Source: Juglans regia
Taxonomy: Eukaryota > Streptophyta > Magnoliopsida > Fagales > Juglandaceae
Reading direction: 5' to 3'
DNA length: 64,000 nt
Assembly: GCF_001411555.2 (NCBI RefSeq)
Contig: NC_049901.1
Span: 28,042,372 to 28,106,371 of the forward strand
A program made the translations under genes and the position numbers. The notes beneath the pieces were generated by a model, which made no database searches, was not told the DNA's origin, and was given only the letters and a program-made list of their open reading frames with translations. Below are positions 48,290 to 59,621 of the stretch, one piece after another (position 1 is the stretch's first letter; the number at the start of each line of letters is the position of its first letter).

Positions 48290-48592
48290 TAGAAATAAGT
48301 TCCTTGCAAATTTTTAACCCTTCCACCTTGAAAATGTAGATTGGTTGGAGATTTTTAGCTTCCGAGTCTGCTGTTTTAGCCTCATCAAGTAGAAGGTTAG
48401 CTTCTTCAAGGTCTCCGAACTCTAGAGTAGCAGCTCTTTCAGTTGTTGCAGCACCAGCCATTAAAAGCAATTTATGGAATCTAGCCATTGCTACCTCTTT
48501 TTTCTTGGATAGGATCAGGCTCTTCCTCCAAGTCAATCTGTATGCCTTCCTTTCCAACACTTTCCATGTCAATCTGTATGCCTTCCTAATCT
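48290..48592 (-). pseudogene. Unidentified gene fragment in a chimeric pseudogene
   Basis: A minus-strand frame reads through KKKEVAMARFHKLLLMAG, the TLEFGDLEEANLLLDEAK stretch and KVEGLKICKELISNLGRK, charged and helix-rich like a real protein. I do not recognise it. It joins directly to the end of the GPAT9-like piece. A short internal duplication (KAYRLTW twice) lies near 48490-48570. Confidence 0.45.
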
Positions 48593-49061
48593 GGTGCTTT
48601 GCAAGAGCCCAATCCATCCAGGATGTTTCTTCATAATAACACCAAAGCATTTCATCTGCTCAAAGAGGATGAAATCAATCATGGAAGTATGATTGGCCAC
48701 AAAAACCTGCGTAGGCCCAAGGCCCATTGTGTTTGACAACTCCAATCCATGACGCAACAAAGAAACTACACATTAACTCCACCAAATGCCTCTCGAGCTT
48801 TTTCCTCAACTTGTCTTGCCTTTTGAGCAGGACATGATTCGGAATAAAAGAAGAGAGGGAAATTACCCACCGCCGTGTCAATACTATAACCTTGACGAGA
48901 AATAGAATCAAATAACGAACTACAACTCCCCAACACCATAGCAGAAACAACTACACATTCCAATCCCATGCTTCGGGTGGATTCGATTTGAAACATTGCA
49001 TGAATAAGTCATCGACAATGGCACCAGTAGCCTCCGTTAGGGTAGAAAAAATGTCGAGAAG
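48593..49061 (-). pseudogene. GPAT9: GPAT9-like acyltransferase fragment
   Basis: The pieces match the N-terminal half of plant glycerol-3-phosphate acyltransferase 9, the ER enzyme that starts storage and membrane lipid synthesis. Readable are TLTEATGAIVDD, the CFKSNPPEAWDWN segment, a membrane-segment region (GVVVRYLILFLVKVIVL), KLRKKLERHLVELMCSFFVA, and acyltransferase block I VANHTSMIDF with its H-x4-D motif. The match stops at KKHPGWIGLLQST. A TAG replaces one codon near 48950 and a frameshift lies near 48725. No introns interrupt it although plant GPAT9 genes have many, so it probably derives from RNA. Confidence 0.8.
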
Positions 49062-49164
49062 ACATGTGATTGCTTCCAACCATTCAATCTGCTTAATCCA
49101 CATGAACGAACGCATCCGGTAGCAAAGGGAATAAATCCATCCCAAGTCTTCTCTCAAGCCTTTA
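49062..49164 (-). other. Unassigned linker between two gene fragments
   Basis: About 100 bp between the HSP70-like and GPAT9-like pieces. I cannot assign any of its three minus-strand frames to a known protein. Confidence 0.4.
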
Positions 49165-49428
49165 ATCAAACAGCTTCTCAATAACTTTGGGGTTCCTTCC
49201 CTCGGTAACGGAAACACATGAATTGGTCGTTCCCAAGTCAATGCCAACAACATCACTCACAACAGGCTTAGAACTAAATGCTCTGGTCAGACTTGCCCAA
49301 TTGTGACCCAACTTTGACGGAGCCCACACATGAGGAGCATTGTTGTTGAAGGATCGGAAGGCAGATAGAGGTGTGGAGGTGACGTCACGACTTCGTAGAG
49401 AGTGGAGTAATACGATAGTTGTTGCCAT
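49165..49428 (-). pseudogene. Mitochondrial HSP70 N-terminal fragment
   Basis: The frame begins at an ATG (49428) and reads an N-terminal targeting region with SLRSRDVTSTPLSAFRSF and LTRAFSSKP, then the nucleotide-binding start VVGIDLGTTNSCVSVTEG and NPKVIE, where similarity stops abruptly. This is the start of a plant mitochondrial HSP70 chaperone, about 88 codons of a protein of some 680. It is joined head to tail on the same strand with the GPAT9-like piece. The Ty3 element at 49515 inserted into its presumed 5' UTR. Confidence 0.85.
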
Positions 49429-49514
49429 GAATGGATGCCTTAGACAGATCAGAGTGCAGCGAGAAGTGAAAAATAGAGAGTTGCAGAGATAGAGGCTTTT
49501 GGACGAGGACCCAC

Positions 49515-50047
49515 TATTAGGGTTCCTTGAGGAAGGGATAGAGGAAGACAAAGGGATGACTCTGTGTAAGGGAAAGAAGATTCGAGACTTAGGGAACTGA
49601 AGTGAAAGTGAAGTGAAGTGAAATATGAGGAGGAACTGGGAATGCACCGTTTGGGAAGAGACTGGGAACGCACCGTTTGGGAAGAAGACTTGCCGTTTAG
49701 TAGATCATGCAGTAATGTCGTTTAATGTCTTTTATTACCGTTTTTCATTTGCTTTGTATTTGCTTTCTGTTAGAATAAGGGACACGTGTAAGTAGCTTAG
49801 GTGATGAGTTTGTTAGGCTGTAGAGTATGTAACCCGTAGTGGTACGCGGAAGGAATCATTTGAAAACGCTTGATAGAATTGTCCTTTGTTTTGGAGGTTA
49901 AGGGATCCCTCAAAGTACCCTAATGGCTCACTGATTTTCTCAGTGCCTTTTATCAAACAGCTTGTCTGCATTTCCTTTTCCATCCACATTGCATCTTTTT
50001 CAATCCATTTACTCCATTACAGTCATACATGAAACAATATCCTTACA
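49515..50047 (+). repeat. 5' LTR of the Ty3 element (533 bp)
   Basis: It ends CCTTACA before the primer-binding site. Its first dinucleotide is TA instead of TG. It has an 18-bp insertion relative to the 3' LTR near 49535. Confidence 0.9.
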
Positions 50048-50073
50048 ATTGGTATCAAGAGCCTACGATTCTA

Positions 50074-50733
50074 ATGGCAGAAAATACATGTTCCAGCAAG
50101 CAAACCCAGGAGACTCTTAATCAACATGACCAACGTTTACATGAGTGACAAGAACAGCTGAAGCAAATGAATGATATGCTCAGAACTATGTTGGGAACTC
50201 AAACACAATTACAAGCCCAGCTGGCTTTCCGTGAGCCACCACCTGAGATGGAAAATGAAAACAGAAGGCCATTACAGCGTGGAGTCAGGCTCCATTTTCC
50301 TCACTTTGATGGTCAGGATCTGGTAACTTGGATCTTCAAGGCTTCTCATTATTTTGAATACCATCAAACAACTCCTGCTCATCGACTCCTCATGACATCA
50401 TACCACATGAATGGTGAAGCTCTTGTTTGGTATCAAGATGCTGTAGACACAAGGCAATTTCAGTGTTGGCAATCTTTCATTGAGGCCCTCCAGCTGAGGT
50501 TCGGACCCACAGCTTATGATGACCCCATAGAGGCCATCACAAGGTTGAACCAAACCTCCTTTCTTGTCGAATATAAGTGTCGGTTTGAAGCTCTCTCCAA
50601 CCGTTTGAAGGGTTTACCCAATTCTCATAAGTTGAGCTGCTTCCTTAGTGGCCTCAAGGATGATATCAAACTCCCTCTTCGCATGTTCAATCCTATTAAC
50701 TTGAATGCAACATATGGCCTCGCACGAATTTAG
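50074..50733 (+). pseudogene. Ty3 gag, with internal stops
   Basis: It starts at ATG 50074, 24 bp after the LTR. A TGA at 50146 interrupts the frame, which resumes in phase and carries the gag core: LHFPHFDGQDLVTWIFKASH, then GEALVWYQDA, and FIEALQLRFGP. A TAG at 50731 ends this part. The zinc-knuckle part follows in another frame at 50890. Confidence 0.85.
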
Positions 50734-50889
50734 GAGGAGTACTTGGTTAGTTCCAGTAAACCAATAAAACAATGGGGAGAAAGAAGTAGTTCATCTACTT
50801 TTCATGGGGGTCAAGGGACCTATTCAAGTTCCAGTTACAACAGATTTAATAAACCAGCAACACTGCCAACATGAGTTTATTCCATACAA

Positions 50890-53506
50890 ATGGATGAAAA
50901 GAGACGCAAGGGGCTATTTTACCACTGTGGAGATAAGTGGAATCCCTCACATGTTTGTAAGTCCCCTAAAATTTACCTTATGCATGCTGTTGATGATAAT
51001 ATTGCTAAGAAAACAAAAGAGGTTTTTTATGATTCACATGAATTGGTGGATAATGTGCCCAATATACAACCTGAAATCAACCCAGAAATTTCACTTAATG
51101 CCCTCATGGGTACGCCCTGCACTACCACTATGAGATTGAAGGGAAAAATTGGCTCTTTTGTGGTTATCATTTTGGTGGATACAGGAAGTACACATAACTT
51201 CCTGGATCCCTCCATTGTGTAAAAAATAACCTATGTATGGATGGGTCTGGTCAACTTAATATGAGGGTAGCTAATGGGGAGATTTTGCAAAGTCCGGGAA
51301 GCTGCAACAGAGTTTTAGCATCTATAAAGGGCACTACTTTTAGTCCTTGATTTTTTATTTTACCCATTGCCGGCTGTGATGCTGTGCTAGGCATACAATG
51401 GCTAAACGGGTTAGGGTCCATTACTTGGAACTTTTCTAACCTCAATATGAAGTTTGAGTGGGAAAACAAATGGGTGGAATTACAGGGCATTCAACCCAGT
51501 GAGATTACCTTTACAAATGAGGATGCTAAGTGTTTGGTGAGTACATTTCACAAAGGTAAGGGACTTCTTTTGCAACTAATGGCAGTGGAGGTACAAAGGC
51601 CTATAGATAATTGTTGTCCAACAATCACCAAATTGTTGGATCAGTTTCATCAGGTTTTTCAGGAACCTGAAAGACTCCCACCCATCAGATCCCATGATCA
51701 CAAAATAGTGTTGCGGGAAGGTACTAACCCCATTTCCACAGATATCCTCATTACCAAAAGGTCGAGATTGAGAAAATAGTGTCTAAGTTACTCAACCAAG
51801 GGGTCATAAGGCCTAGCACAAGTCCCTTTTCTTTGCCAGTTTTGTTGGTCAGGAAGTAGGATGGGAGTTGGCGCCTCTGTGTTGATTACAGGGCACTTAA
51901 CCAGCAGACTGTAAGGGACAGATTTCCCATTCCAGTAATTGATGAATTACTAGATGAGCTCCATGGTTCTTTGGTTTTCTCTAAATTAGACCTACGGTCT
52001 GGCCACCATCAAATACAGGTAGTTCTTGAGGATGTGCCTAAGACTATCTTTCGTACACATGAAGGCCACTATGAATTTTTGGTAATGCCTTTTGGGCTTA
52101 CCAATGCCCCGTCCACATTCTAAAGGCTAATGAACACAGTTTTTAGACCATTTCTGTGCAGATTTGTATTGGTGTTTTTTGACGATATATTGGTATACAG
52201 CAGATGCATGGAAGATCATTTTGGCTACTTAAAACAGGTCTTAATCACCCTTTAGGAACATTGCCTATTTGCTAAGAGATCCAAGTGTCTCTTTGCAACA
52301 CCTGAAGTTGAATATTTGGGCCACATTGTTTCGGGTAAGGGTGTCAAGGCAAACCCTAAGAAATTAGCTACTATGCTTGAGTGGCCAATCCTTAAAAATA
52401 TTAAGGCCTTGCAAGGTTTTTTGGGATTGACGGGGTATTATCGGAAATTTATTCAGGGCTATGGACTGATTGCTGCCCCACTCACTACCTTATTAAAGAA
52501 AAAATCATTATCATGGTTAGAAGAGGCTGCCAAGGCTTTTGGGGATCTTAAACAGGATGTCACTTCGCCACCTGTTTTAAGACTTCAAGATTTTTCTCAA
52601 ACCTTCACTTTGGAGTGTGATGCAAGTGGAAGTGGCATTGGGGCTGTACTGATGTAGCAGGGGCAGCCAATAGCTTTTCTCAGCAAAGCATTAAAGGGTA
52701 GGGCCTTAAACTTGTCCACTTATGAAAAAGAGGTCCTAGCTCTAGTCACAGTAGTACAAAAGTGGTGCCCCTACTTATTGGGCCAAGCCTTTAAGGTCAA
52801 GACGGACCAACAAGCCCTCAAGAATTTATTGGAGCAAAAGGTCGGGACTGTGTTTCAACAGAAATGGATTACTAAACTCTTGGGGTATGACTTCACCATT
52901 GAGTACAAACATGAAAAGGAAAACAAGGTTGCCGATGCCTTATCTAGAAGGCATGAAAATGAAAAAAGTGTGGAGGGCTCCCTGGTAGTTATCACTTTCC
53001 CTACTCCACTGTGGATTGATGAACTTAAGGGTACTTATGAATTCTCTTAGGAGCTGCAGGAGTTAGTGGTCAAGTCTAATTCAAGCCAAGAACTTCCTAA
53101 AGGGTATTCTGTTCAACAAGGTTTAATATTAAAGAAAGGGAGAATAGTAGTGGATCCCAACTCAGCTTTTAAGGGTAAGGTGCTGAAATTCATACATGAT
53201 GACTCCCATGTAGGTCATTCGGGTTTTCTTAAGACATATCACCTTGCTAAAAGGGATATCTTTTGGACATGGATGAAGAATGATATTAAATGGGCAGTCC
53301 GTGAGTGTGATACTTGTCAGGCCAACAAACATAAGACTATTCCCTATCTTGGCCTTCTCCAACCAATTCCTGTACCTGAGCAAGCTTGGGAAGCTATATC
53401 GCTGGACTTTGTGGAGGGATTACCTAAATCCCAATGGGCTTCTGTTTTTCTAGTGGTGGCAGATTGCTTAACCAAGTATGGTCATTTTATTGCTCTTTCT
53501 CACCCA
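50890..53506 (+). pseudogene. Ty3 pol, first part: knuckle, protease, RT, RNase H, integrase start
   Basis: In order: zinc-knuckle-like CGDKWNPSHVC; protease VDTGSTHNF (about 51177); a linker with LGIQWL; reverse transcriptase (51780-52315) with [21 protein letters not shown] and catalytic VFFDDIL; RNase H (52316-53050) with LECDASGSGIG, KTDQQALKNLL and VADALSR; and the integrase HHCC finger (H at HDDSHVGHSG, CDTCQANK) and first catalytic region (WEAISLDFVEGLP). Stops at about 51222, 51860, 52123, 52254 and 52657 and several shifts break it. It is cut at 53506 by a solo LTR. Confidence 0.88.
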
Positions 53507-55870
53507 TGTAATGCCCCAATCCTGAACGTCCGGAGAGTTAGCTCTTAATACTTAATATCAACTTCAATAACACAACTATAAAATCTAGAAAACTCAATAA
53601 AATGTTAATCCATATAATCAATCCAAATATCTAAGTTCCTTCATGGGGACAATAAAGAAATTCTCAATAACATAAATTAGAAACTTTCCAAAAACTCAAA
53701 AATATTCTTAACTCATCAGATCAAAATAACTGAAAAATAAATCAGTTTACTAACTACGACTCTCAAATTAGCACTTGTACCCTCAGATACTTATTTCACT
53801 ACGATCATCACACCTTACTAAAACTTCCTACTCTTGTTCTCCAGCTGAACCATCAAAATTATCTGACAAATATTTGGAGATAAAGGGTGAGTTATTAACA
53901 ACTCAGTAAGTAGAGGATATATACTAGTGTGTAAACATGAGCATTTACAGAGTTCAGAATACTGAAATAATATTCTCATTCAGAATGCAGAATCAGAATA
54001 TTTATTTTCAAAATGTAGCGTCAGAACATATTATCAAAAATATCAGAGAAGTTCAAAAATATTCATAATCAAAATCTCTTTGGCATAGCATAAACTGAAA
54101 CATCACATCTTATCTTATCATATCAGAACATATACCATGTTTAACCCCTATGGTATGGTTGTGCAAATCCCGGTAGCTAACCGAGCAGAAACATAATGTG
54201 AATCTTCCCCTTATTCATTCTCGGATTCCCAAGTGTGCACATAGAAAAGACCACGTAAAAAATCACTTTGTTTTCAAAGTGAGTGCACTAGAAACAGAAA
54301 AGTTGGTACCAACCCGAACAGAGGCCACTATTTTACACCCGTAGTAAGGTCAGAACGGAACAGAAACAGAAACAAAATGTTATGCCAGAAGTTTTTAGAA
54401 AACACATCATAGCATATCAGAGTACTGAACATCTTCAGAACAGAACAGAATCAGATCACAAAACATAATTTTATGCACAAAAATTCATATTCGCTCTCTT
54501 TTGCAAGGTTCAGAAACAAAATGTCAAAAATAAGCTCATGTCTACACCAGTCATGACAGAAAATACTTTCTTCTTAAACAGAATCTCATGAGTAATGCAG
54601 AATAAATAACTGAGGTAGTTCAAATTTCTTTTCATAACCAAACATATATATTTTTCAAAAATCAACTTCAGCTCATTTTATTTTATGCAAAGTCTAGCAT
54701 AGGAATCATATTTACCTGAATTTCTTAGCTTATTAGAAATTCTCCACAACAGTACTGAACGACAATCAATCGCCACCTATAAAATCGTCATGTAACTCCC
54801 ATAAATTTCAATAGAACAAGTATTTCGATTCCTAAACCTAAAATACTAAAATAACCTCTTTTTCTTAAATGTCATAAATTCTCTTAATCCTAAAAATACC
54901 ATCACTTCCCATATTCTTCAATAATCACTTAATTCTTCTGACTATTGTACTCTAAGTCATGTCTAAAATAACATAATAATATTATACTGAATACAACTAT
55001 GCCACACAAAAAAAAATACATCTCTAGTTTAAAAGTTCTCTTATCATAATTATAACAAAACTGATAAAATAAAAAAGTAAAAATTTCATTTAATAAAAAT
55101 AGACTAATCAGTTTTTTTTTTTTTTTAAAGGTTCAAAATAAAATCTTGCACTTACCATGTACTTTTAAAAATATATTATCACTAATAATATATCTCAAAT
55201 CTTTATTTGAAACAAAACCTACACAAAGTGAGTTTAATATATATAGACCAAAACATGATCAATCTATAATTAGTCTGATGATAAGGGTATTTTAGGAACT
55301 AAACAAAACATATAAGGGTTCTTTTGGAAATAATGGAGATTTATAAATACCAATTCATAACTGTATCACTTCGTATGGTAGAGGAACCAATACTCACCGA
55401 GAGATGGAGGGCACGAAGGCAGTGAGCTGGGTGGTTGTTTACGATGGTGGGGGACGGCGGCAGAACACTGGTTATAGAGAGAGAGACCAACTAATGAGAG
55501 AGAGAGAGAGAAAGGGTGATAAGAGAGAGAGCATGGAGAGTGAGAGAGAGCAATCGTTAGGGAACAAATATGGAAGAGAGTCAGTGGGCTCACTGATCGG
55601 CATGGGGTGACGAGGGTGTCACAACCGCCGATTTCTGTTATTTTTACGGTGGTTTCTGATGCAAAAGATGGCGGTTTGCAGTGGCTCGCGGTGGAATAAC
55701 ACTGAGAGAGAGAGAGTTGTACGCATCACGCGGTGTGCATGGGGCTTCGGACGGTGGCACTGGACATCACTGGGCGGTGGTGGCATAATCTCCAGGATTA
55801 TCTGTTGATGTTGATTGTGACGTCGCTGCCCAACTGTGGCTAGGCATGGCTCTCTGTTTGGACGAGGATG

Positions 55871-55897
55871 CTCTGTCTCCATGGCTTCAAAACAGAG
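55871..55897 (-). other. Conserved LTR stem-loop (solo LTR 2)
   Basis: CTCTGT and ACAGAG pair (6 bp) at the position of the stem-loops in the related LTRs, with a loop that includes ATGGCTTCAAA. Confidence 0.5.
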
Positions 55898-56283
55898 CAA
55901 CTGCAGTTTCCGCTTCCCACGAAAGTTGGTGATGGTGGCAACTGTTTGGGCTGTTTTCGAGGGTGGAGAGGAAGGCTACAGCCGCTTCAGGTGCTGGGCA
56001 AGGGGTCTTCGTGGGGCTTGGTTGCGTAGGTAGTTTCGGGTGGCCGAGGTTCTGTTTCGGGTGTCTGAAACAGGGGCTACCTTCTACTTGGTTCCCCGCG
56101 GTTGGTGTAGTGTGTGTGGTGCTACGGGACGACAAAAAAACTGGGTGGTGGCTGGCGGCAGCTACATGGAGGTGCAGGACTGGGTAAGTGGTGCATGGTT
56201 GGAGTGGTTTGGGAGGAATTGCGCGAAGCTGGGCATCGGCTACTCTTGGGATCGAAACGAGATAGTTGTGTATTCTAACGTGT

Positions 56284-56294
56284 GGTATATATAG
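56284..56294 (-). promoter_or_regulatory. TATA box of the nested solo LTR
   Basis: The minus strand reads CTATATATACC about 290 bp inside the LTR start and just before the GC-rich leader. This is a strong TATA match in the expected place. If active, it would transcribe toward the left, antisense to the host Ty3 element. Confidence 0.5.
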
Positions 56295-56585
56295 GTGATT
56301 GAAAGACCAAATTAAAATCCTAGATATGGGACAAAGCGGCATGCATGCATAGGGATAAAACCGACGTAAAACTGTGTAGAACGTGGAGTCTGAAAATAAG
56401 GTAACACGGGCTTGGGCTTTATGGTCCATAAAAAAAAATTTAGTGAATAAAAAAAATAAATGGGTTCTTCCTTAAATTTTCTCGGCCCATAAAATAGAAC
56501 TAGAAAAATTTTAACTGGATTTTTCACATACTTAATCCAAAATATGCAAAAAAAAATAAGCTTGGCGCTAGGCCTGGGTGTTACA

Positions 56586-57527
56586 ACCCATATACTGCAG
56601 TAGTGGTGGCTGAGAAATTTTTTCAGGAAATTTTCAAACATCATGGCATGCCCAAGTTTGTAATCTCAGACAAGGATCCTATATTTCTTAGCTCATTTTG
56701 GAAATCTCTCTTCCAAATGCAAGGCTCTACACTAAATTACAGTTCAACCTATCACCCTGAGACGGATGGACAGACTGAAGCCCTGAACAAAACCTTAGAA
56801 GGGTACCGAAGATTTTATGTAGGGACTAAGCCTAAGGAGTGGGCTCAATGGCTCTCTTGGCCCAGTACTGGTATAATATGTCTTACCACACATCAACTAA
56901 AGTCACACCATTCGAAGCCCTCTATGGTTACCCTCCCCTTCAGTTGGCTACTTACATTCTTGGCACTATCTCAAATGTTTCTTTGATACCTATCTACGCA
57001 CCAGAGAAAAACTCAAGACACTACTCAAAAACAACCTCACAGTAGCCCAGTCAAGAATGAAATTTTATGCTGATAAAAAATGCACAGAGAGAGTATTTTC
57101 AGTAGGAGACTATGTTTACCTTCGTTTACAACCTTACCACTAGAAGTCAGTGATGGCTCGCCAGAACTTGAAGCTCTCCCCGAGGTTTTATGGTACTTTC
57201 TGTGTACTCCAGCGTCTCGGTCAAGTGGCCTACAGGTTGGGTCTACCTCCAAGCTCACAGATCCACCCGATTTTTCTTGTTTCATGCCTGAAACAAAAAC
57301 TCGGGGCTCAGATCTGTCCATTATCAAACCTTCCACCAACTAATAACGAAGATGAAGTCTTACCCAAATGTGAGGAAGTGATTGACAGGCGATTGAAGAA
57401 AACGGGCCACCGTGCAACGACCGAGGTCTTGGTTAAATGGGTCGAAACAGGCCATGAAGATGACAGTTGGGAGTCTTTGTGGAAGTTACAGAGACTTTAC
57501 CCACACCTTGTGGGCAAGGTGCTCTAA
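56586..57527 (+). pseudogene. Ty3 pol, second part: integrase core and chromodomain
   Basis: It continues the integrase catalytic core: HHGMPKFVISDKDPIFLSSF with the second Asp, then TYHPETDGQTEALNKTLEG with the Glu. The C-terminal frame (57150-57527) ends with a chromodomain-like segment, TTEVLVKWVETGHEDDSWE, and stops at TAA 57525-57527. Chromodomains of this group steer integration toward particular chromatin. Frameshifts near 56850 and 57120-57160 break the frame. Confidence 0.87.
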
Positions 57528-57538
57528 GGGGGGAGGAT
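57528..57538 (+). other. Polypurine tract of the Ty3 element
   Basis: GGGGGGAGGAT runs directly into the 3' LTR start TGTTAGGGTTCC. Confidence 0.85.
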
Positions 57539-58049
57539 TGTTAGGGTTCCTTGAGGAAGGGATGACTCTGTGTAAGGGAAAGAAGATTCAGGACTTACGA
57601 AACTGAAGTGAAAGTGAAGTGAAGTGAAATATGAGGAACTGGGAACGCACCTTTTGGGAAGAGACTGGGAACACACCGTTTGGGAAGAAGACTTGCCGTT
57701 TAGTAGATCATGCAGCAATGTCGTTTAATGTCTTTTATTACCGTTTTCATTTGCTTTGTATTTGCTTTCTGTTAGAATAAGGGACACGTGTAAGTAGCTT
57801 AGGTGATGAGTTTGTTAGGCTGCAGAGTATGTAACCCATAGTAGTACGTGGAAGGAATCATCTGAAAACGCTTGATAGAATTGTCCTTTGTTTTGGAGGT
57901 TAAGGGATCCCTCGAAGTACCCTAATGGCTCACTGATTTTCTCAATGCCTTTTATCAAACAGCTTGTCTGCATTTCCTTTTCCATCCTCATTACATCTTG
58001 TTCAATCCATTTACTCCATTACAGTCATTCACGAAACAATATCCTTACA
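57539..58049 (+). repeat. 3' LTR of the Ty3 element (511 bp)
   Basis: It starts TGTTAGGGTTCC, ends CCTTACA and is followed by CCCAC. It is 22 bp shorter than the 5' LTR because of four small indels. Confidence 0.92.
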
Positions 58050-58089
58050 CCCACCAGGGTCAACCTCCCAAATATGAGAATATGAGCCT

Positions 58090-58914
58090 GAAGCTTGAGG
58101 CTGGAGCAACAGTGGTGCTCTATTCTAGCTTTGAGAAATTTCCAAAACCGCACGACGTCTCATTTTTCTCTATGGCCCTTCTCTTGCTCTATCTCTAGTT
58201 TTGGAAATTCTAGTGTTGTGACCGGGTGCGGAAATCTTGGGGTTACCTTTGTTAGTTTCACTATTAGGAGTCTCAAACTGGATATGAGAGAGGCAGTCTT
58301 GATCATAGCGGAGATCTAACCAAGAATCCACCACTGTTAGTTCTTCCTGCACCACATGAACCTCATGCTCCAAATAGCTTAAACTTTCATTGCAGTTGTT
58401 CTTAAAATCTCTTATTTTTTGTAGGATATGTTCTTGCATTTGTTGTGATTGTTCAATTAGTCCCTTAATTTTGTATAATGATGCAATAATTTCTTCCATG
58501 GATTTTGATAGTACAGAGACAATTGTCTCTTTGATACCAATTTGTAACACACCCAATGGATTGATAGTAAATAAAATGAAATATCTCACTTCGAGTGTGA
58601 GAAACCTTCAAAAATTTTAGAAGGATGAAGAAGATTGTATGAAGAAGTTTCTATTACTTTCAGGTTAAAGAGAAACTAGAGCCCCAGTTTGGTACTTAAG
58701 TGTGCTGACCCTTACATGGGTCCAGGCTAACTAAAACTAACATCATAGAGAACGGAAATAAGACTAAGGGTCCGAACCAATAACATGTTATCTTATAGTG
58801 CAAATAACATACTGGACTGAAATAAAGAAAATGCTAATGAATTTAAATAGGCTCATAGCCCAACAAACATTTAAACTCAAATTAACTCCACTGAGGCCTG
58901 ATACTTTGTTCATG
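58090..58914 (-). mobile_element. Fragment of another LTR element (LTR, primer site, start of interior)
   Basis: LTR at 58543-58914 (TGTAACACACCC to TTTGTTCA on the plus strand). On the minus strand it is followed by TGGTATCAAAGAGA (58539-58526), a primer-binding site. Then comes a 140-codon frame (58589-58170) rich in charged helix (MEEIIASLYKIKGLIEQSQQ), possibly the start of a gag. The remainder is missing. Its LTR also occurs at 3443 and 47894. Confidence 0.6.
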
Positions 58915-59171
58915 AACTATGATAGAAGATATTAGAAAGAAAGCGAAATGGAAGCAGAGCTAGGATTTGCACATGAAGAAGTTAGAGCGAAGATAAAGGG
59001 TGCGGCAAAAAATTATGCATCTTGTTGAAATGACAAGGAGATAAGTTTTCAAGGTTGGGGCGTCAGCTGAGGTGAAGAGATGGAGACAACTAATGGATGG
59101 GCGATGATTTATTTATGGGAGGAAGCTGAAAGCACTCGAAGTTTGGGGAGAGAACTAGGTCCTCAACAATG
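58915..59171. other. Spacer without recognised feature
   Basis: Purine-rich sequence; nothing recognised. Confidence 0.4.
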
Positions 59172-59609
59172 TGTAATGAGCCCACTTCAGTAATGACTTA
59201 TTCGAGGTAGTCACCCTCCAAGAATGGAAGAATAGAAGAAGAAGATGATCAGAAGAAGAAGAAGAAGAGAAGAAAGATAGAAGAATGAGCAACAATCTAG
59301 AGTTGGCCTCAATCCTAACTCACGGAGCTCTTTATACCTCCTTTATCAAAACACAATATTTTGTTCATTACAATATACACAATAGACTTGTAAAACAACA
59401 TCGTTTCATCTGCCACTACTAATTCAAACGACTACATTTTATCTACTAAATATACAAACGTTAATCACAATAACCCAAACAACTACGTTTTACTTCTACT
59501 TTTAGCCAACAAAATTGTCATTCAACCTTCTTCTTCGTGCCAATTGCACTTCACAACCACCTGCCCAGCCAATTCACAACTGTCTGCAACTATCCCGAGA
59601 TACATGACA
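59172..59609 (-). repeat. 3' LTR of the minus-strand Ty3 element
   Basis: Placed by the purine tract at 59610-59622 on one side and a TG terminus on the other. It includes a GAA-rich microsatellite at about 59229-59285. The left boundary is less certain because no partner LTR is in the window. Confidence 0.55.
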
Positions 59610-59621
59610 CACCCCTACCCT

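Larger units (their letters stand above)
53507..56585 (-). mobile_element. Solo LTR nested in the integrase, 3079 bp, TSD ACCCA
   Basis: The plus strand begins TGTAATGCCCCAATCC and ends GCCTGGGTGTTACA. ACCCA lies at 53502-53506 and 56586-56590. Removing the LTR and one ACCCA rejoins the integrase sequence (HFIALSHP then YTAVVVAEKF). It belongs to the same diverged family as 24434-27489 and the LTRs of the gag-only element: shared GGTCCGGAGAGTTA-like end, TATTCGCTCTCTTTTGCA, TCTAGCATAGGAAT and the GC-rich leader. The frames at 55619-56429 lie in that leader and look fortuitous. Confidence 0.93.
49515..58049 (+). mobile_element. Ty3 chromovirus-type retrotransposon, TSD CCCAC, inactive
   Basis: 5' LTR 49515-50047 and 3' LTR 57539-58049 are flanked by CCCAC (49510-49514, 58050-58054). 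Primer-binding site TGGTATCAAGAGCC is at 50050-50063 and the polypurine tract GGGGGGAGGAT lies just before the 3' LTR. The order gag, protease, reverse transcriptase, RNase H, integrase, chromodomain is that of a Ty3 element. Without the nested solo LTR it is about 5.45 kb. The LTRs differ by about 20 substitutions and four indels by eye, roughly 4 percent, so it is older than the gag-only element. Confidence 0.93.

Noticed and set aside
55887..56429. 180-codon minus-strand frame in the nested solo LTR
   Set aside because: It spans the TATA-like motif and the GC-rich leader, has no recognisable domain, and has no equivalent in the related LTRs.
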